A stretch of 15,687 nt of DNA from Pseudomonadota bacterium (lineage in GTDB: Bacteria; Pseudomonadota; Alphaproteobacteria; Rhizobiales; Rhizobiaceae), in the NCBI GenBank assembly GCA_023387775.1, contig JAEWHN010000021.1, positions 1 through 15,687 of the forward strand. Direction: 5' to 3'. Numbering within the stretch: position 1 is the stretch's first letter; each line of letters opens with the position of its first letter. Shown in pieces: positions 14,370 to 15,687 of the stretch. Below the pieces are notes generated by a model. It was not told the origin of the DNA, made no database searches, and saw only the letters and a program-made list of their open reading frames with translations. A program made the translations under genes and the position numbers.

Positions 14370-14370
<1 letters not shown>
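13930..14370 (+). CDS. PemK/MazF-like toxin
   Basis: This 146-residue protein follows the antitoxin by 2 bp and is its probable toxin. The pattern PxPGLVIRYSYLW, then GRKDRPCAIVL (10-40), TVTVLPITH (50-58) and SWILLTEANRFIWPGPDLRP (about 85-104) corresponds to the MazF/PemK beta-barrel with its RP-x-VVL and PITS blocks; family toxins are mRNA endoribonucleases. The match is to a divergent rhizobial branch, so cleavage activity is inferred. It starts with GTG at 13930, with no independent ribosome site, consistent with lower toxin than antitoxin synthesis. PemK/MazF toxins more often pair with AbrB-type antitoxins, so the Phd/YefM partner is a mixed pairing. Its TAA overlaps the radA ATG by one base. 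Confidence 0.72.

Positions 14371-15687
<1,317 letters not shown>

Overview
The window is chromosomal DNA of an alphaproteobacterium, most likely Hyphomicrobiales/Rhizobiales of the Mesorhizobium/Phyllobacteriaceae type. The grounds are the GC-rich codon use, the protein sequences of FabD, FabG, DnaB and RadA, the charged C-terminal tails on ribosomal proteins S6 and L9, and the gene order fabD-fabG-acpP-fabF followed by rpsF-rpsR-rplI-dnaB-radA. Species-level assignment is an inference without database support.

Layout. (1) 1-3308, minus strand: type II fatty-acid synthesis cluster, in transcription order fabD, fabG, acpP, fabF (fabF runs off the left edge just before its last catalytic His). 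fabG carries a one-base deletion that shifts the frame at codon 182; restoring one base gives an exact 245-residue FabG. (2) 3309-3600: divergent control region with three 11-bp-spaced TGTCA units resembling a Pho box. (3) 3601-5520, plus: membrane sulfatase-fold enzyme of the LtaS/phosphoglycerol transferase type with a complete active-site set. (4) 5561-7189, minus: TadG-like surface protein with a von Willebrand A domain, without other tad genes nearby. (5) 7586-9116, plus: rpsF, rpsR and rplI, closed by a textbook terminator. rpsR and rplI are separated by a 266-bp gap with two palindromes. (6) 9257-10935, plus: cyclopropane fatty acid synthase and a small YnfA-type membrane protein. (7) 10940-11773, minus: AraC-type regulator with a GyrI-like effector domain. 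(8) 12084-13574, plus: dnaB, preceded by DnaA-box-like sequences. (9) 13670-14370, plus: Phd/YefM antitoxin and PemK/MazF-like toxin. (10) 14370 to the right edge: radA, whose start codon overlaps the toxin stop codon.

How it fits together. Most of the window is housekeeping: fatty-acid chain initiation and elongation, small- and large-subunit ribosomal proteins, replicative helicase and recombination/repair ATPase. Lipid and envelope functions recur (fab genes, LtaS-like enzyme, cfa). The accessory signal is concentrated between dnaB and radA. There a toxin-antitoxin pair with an AT-rich, palindromic leader lies where relatives, as I recall, carry alr (alanine racemase), and it is joined to radA by a stop/start overlap.

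I do not see a clear, large undescribed system. The best leads are the toxin-antitoxin/radA coupling, the Pho-box-like array in front of the LtaS-like gene, the fabG frameshift and the DnaA-box cluster before dnaB.
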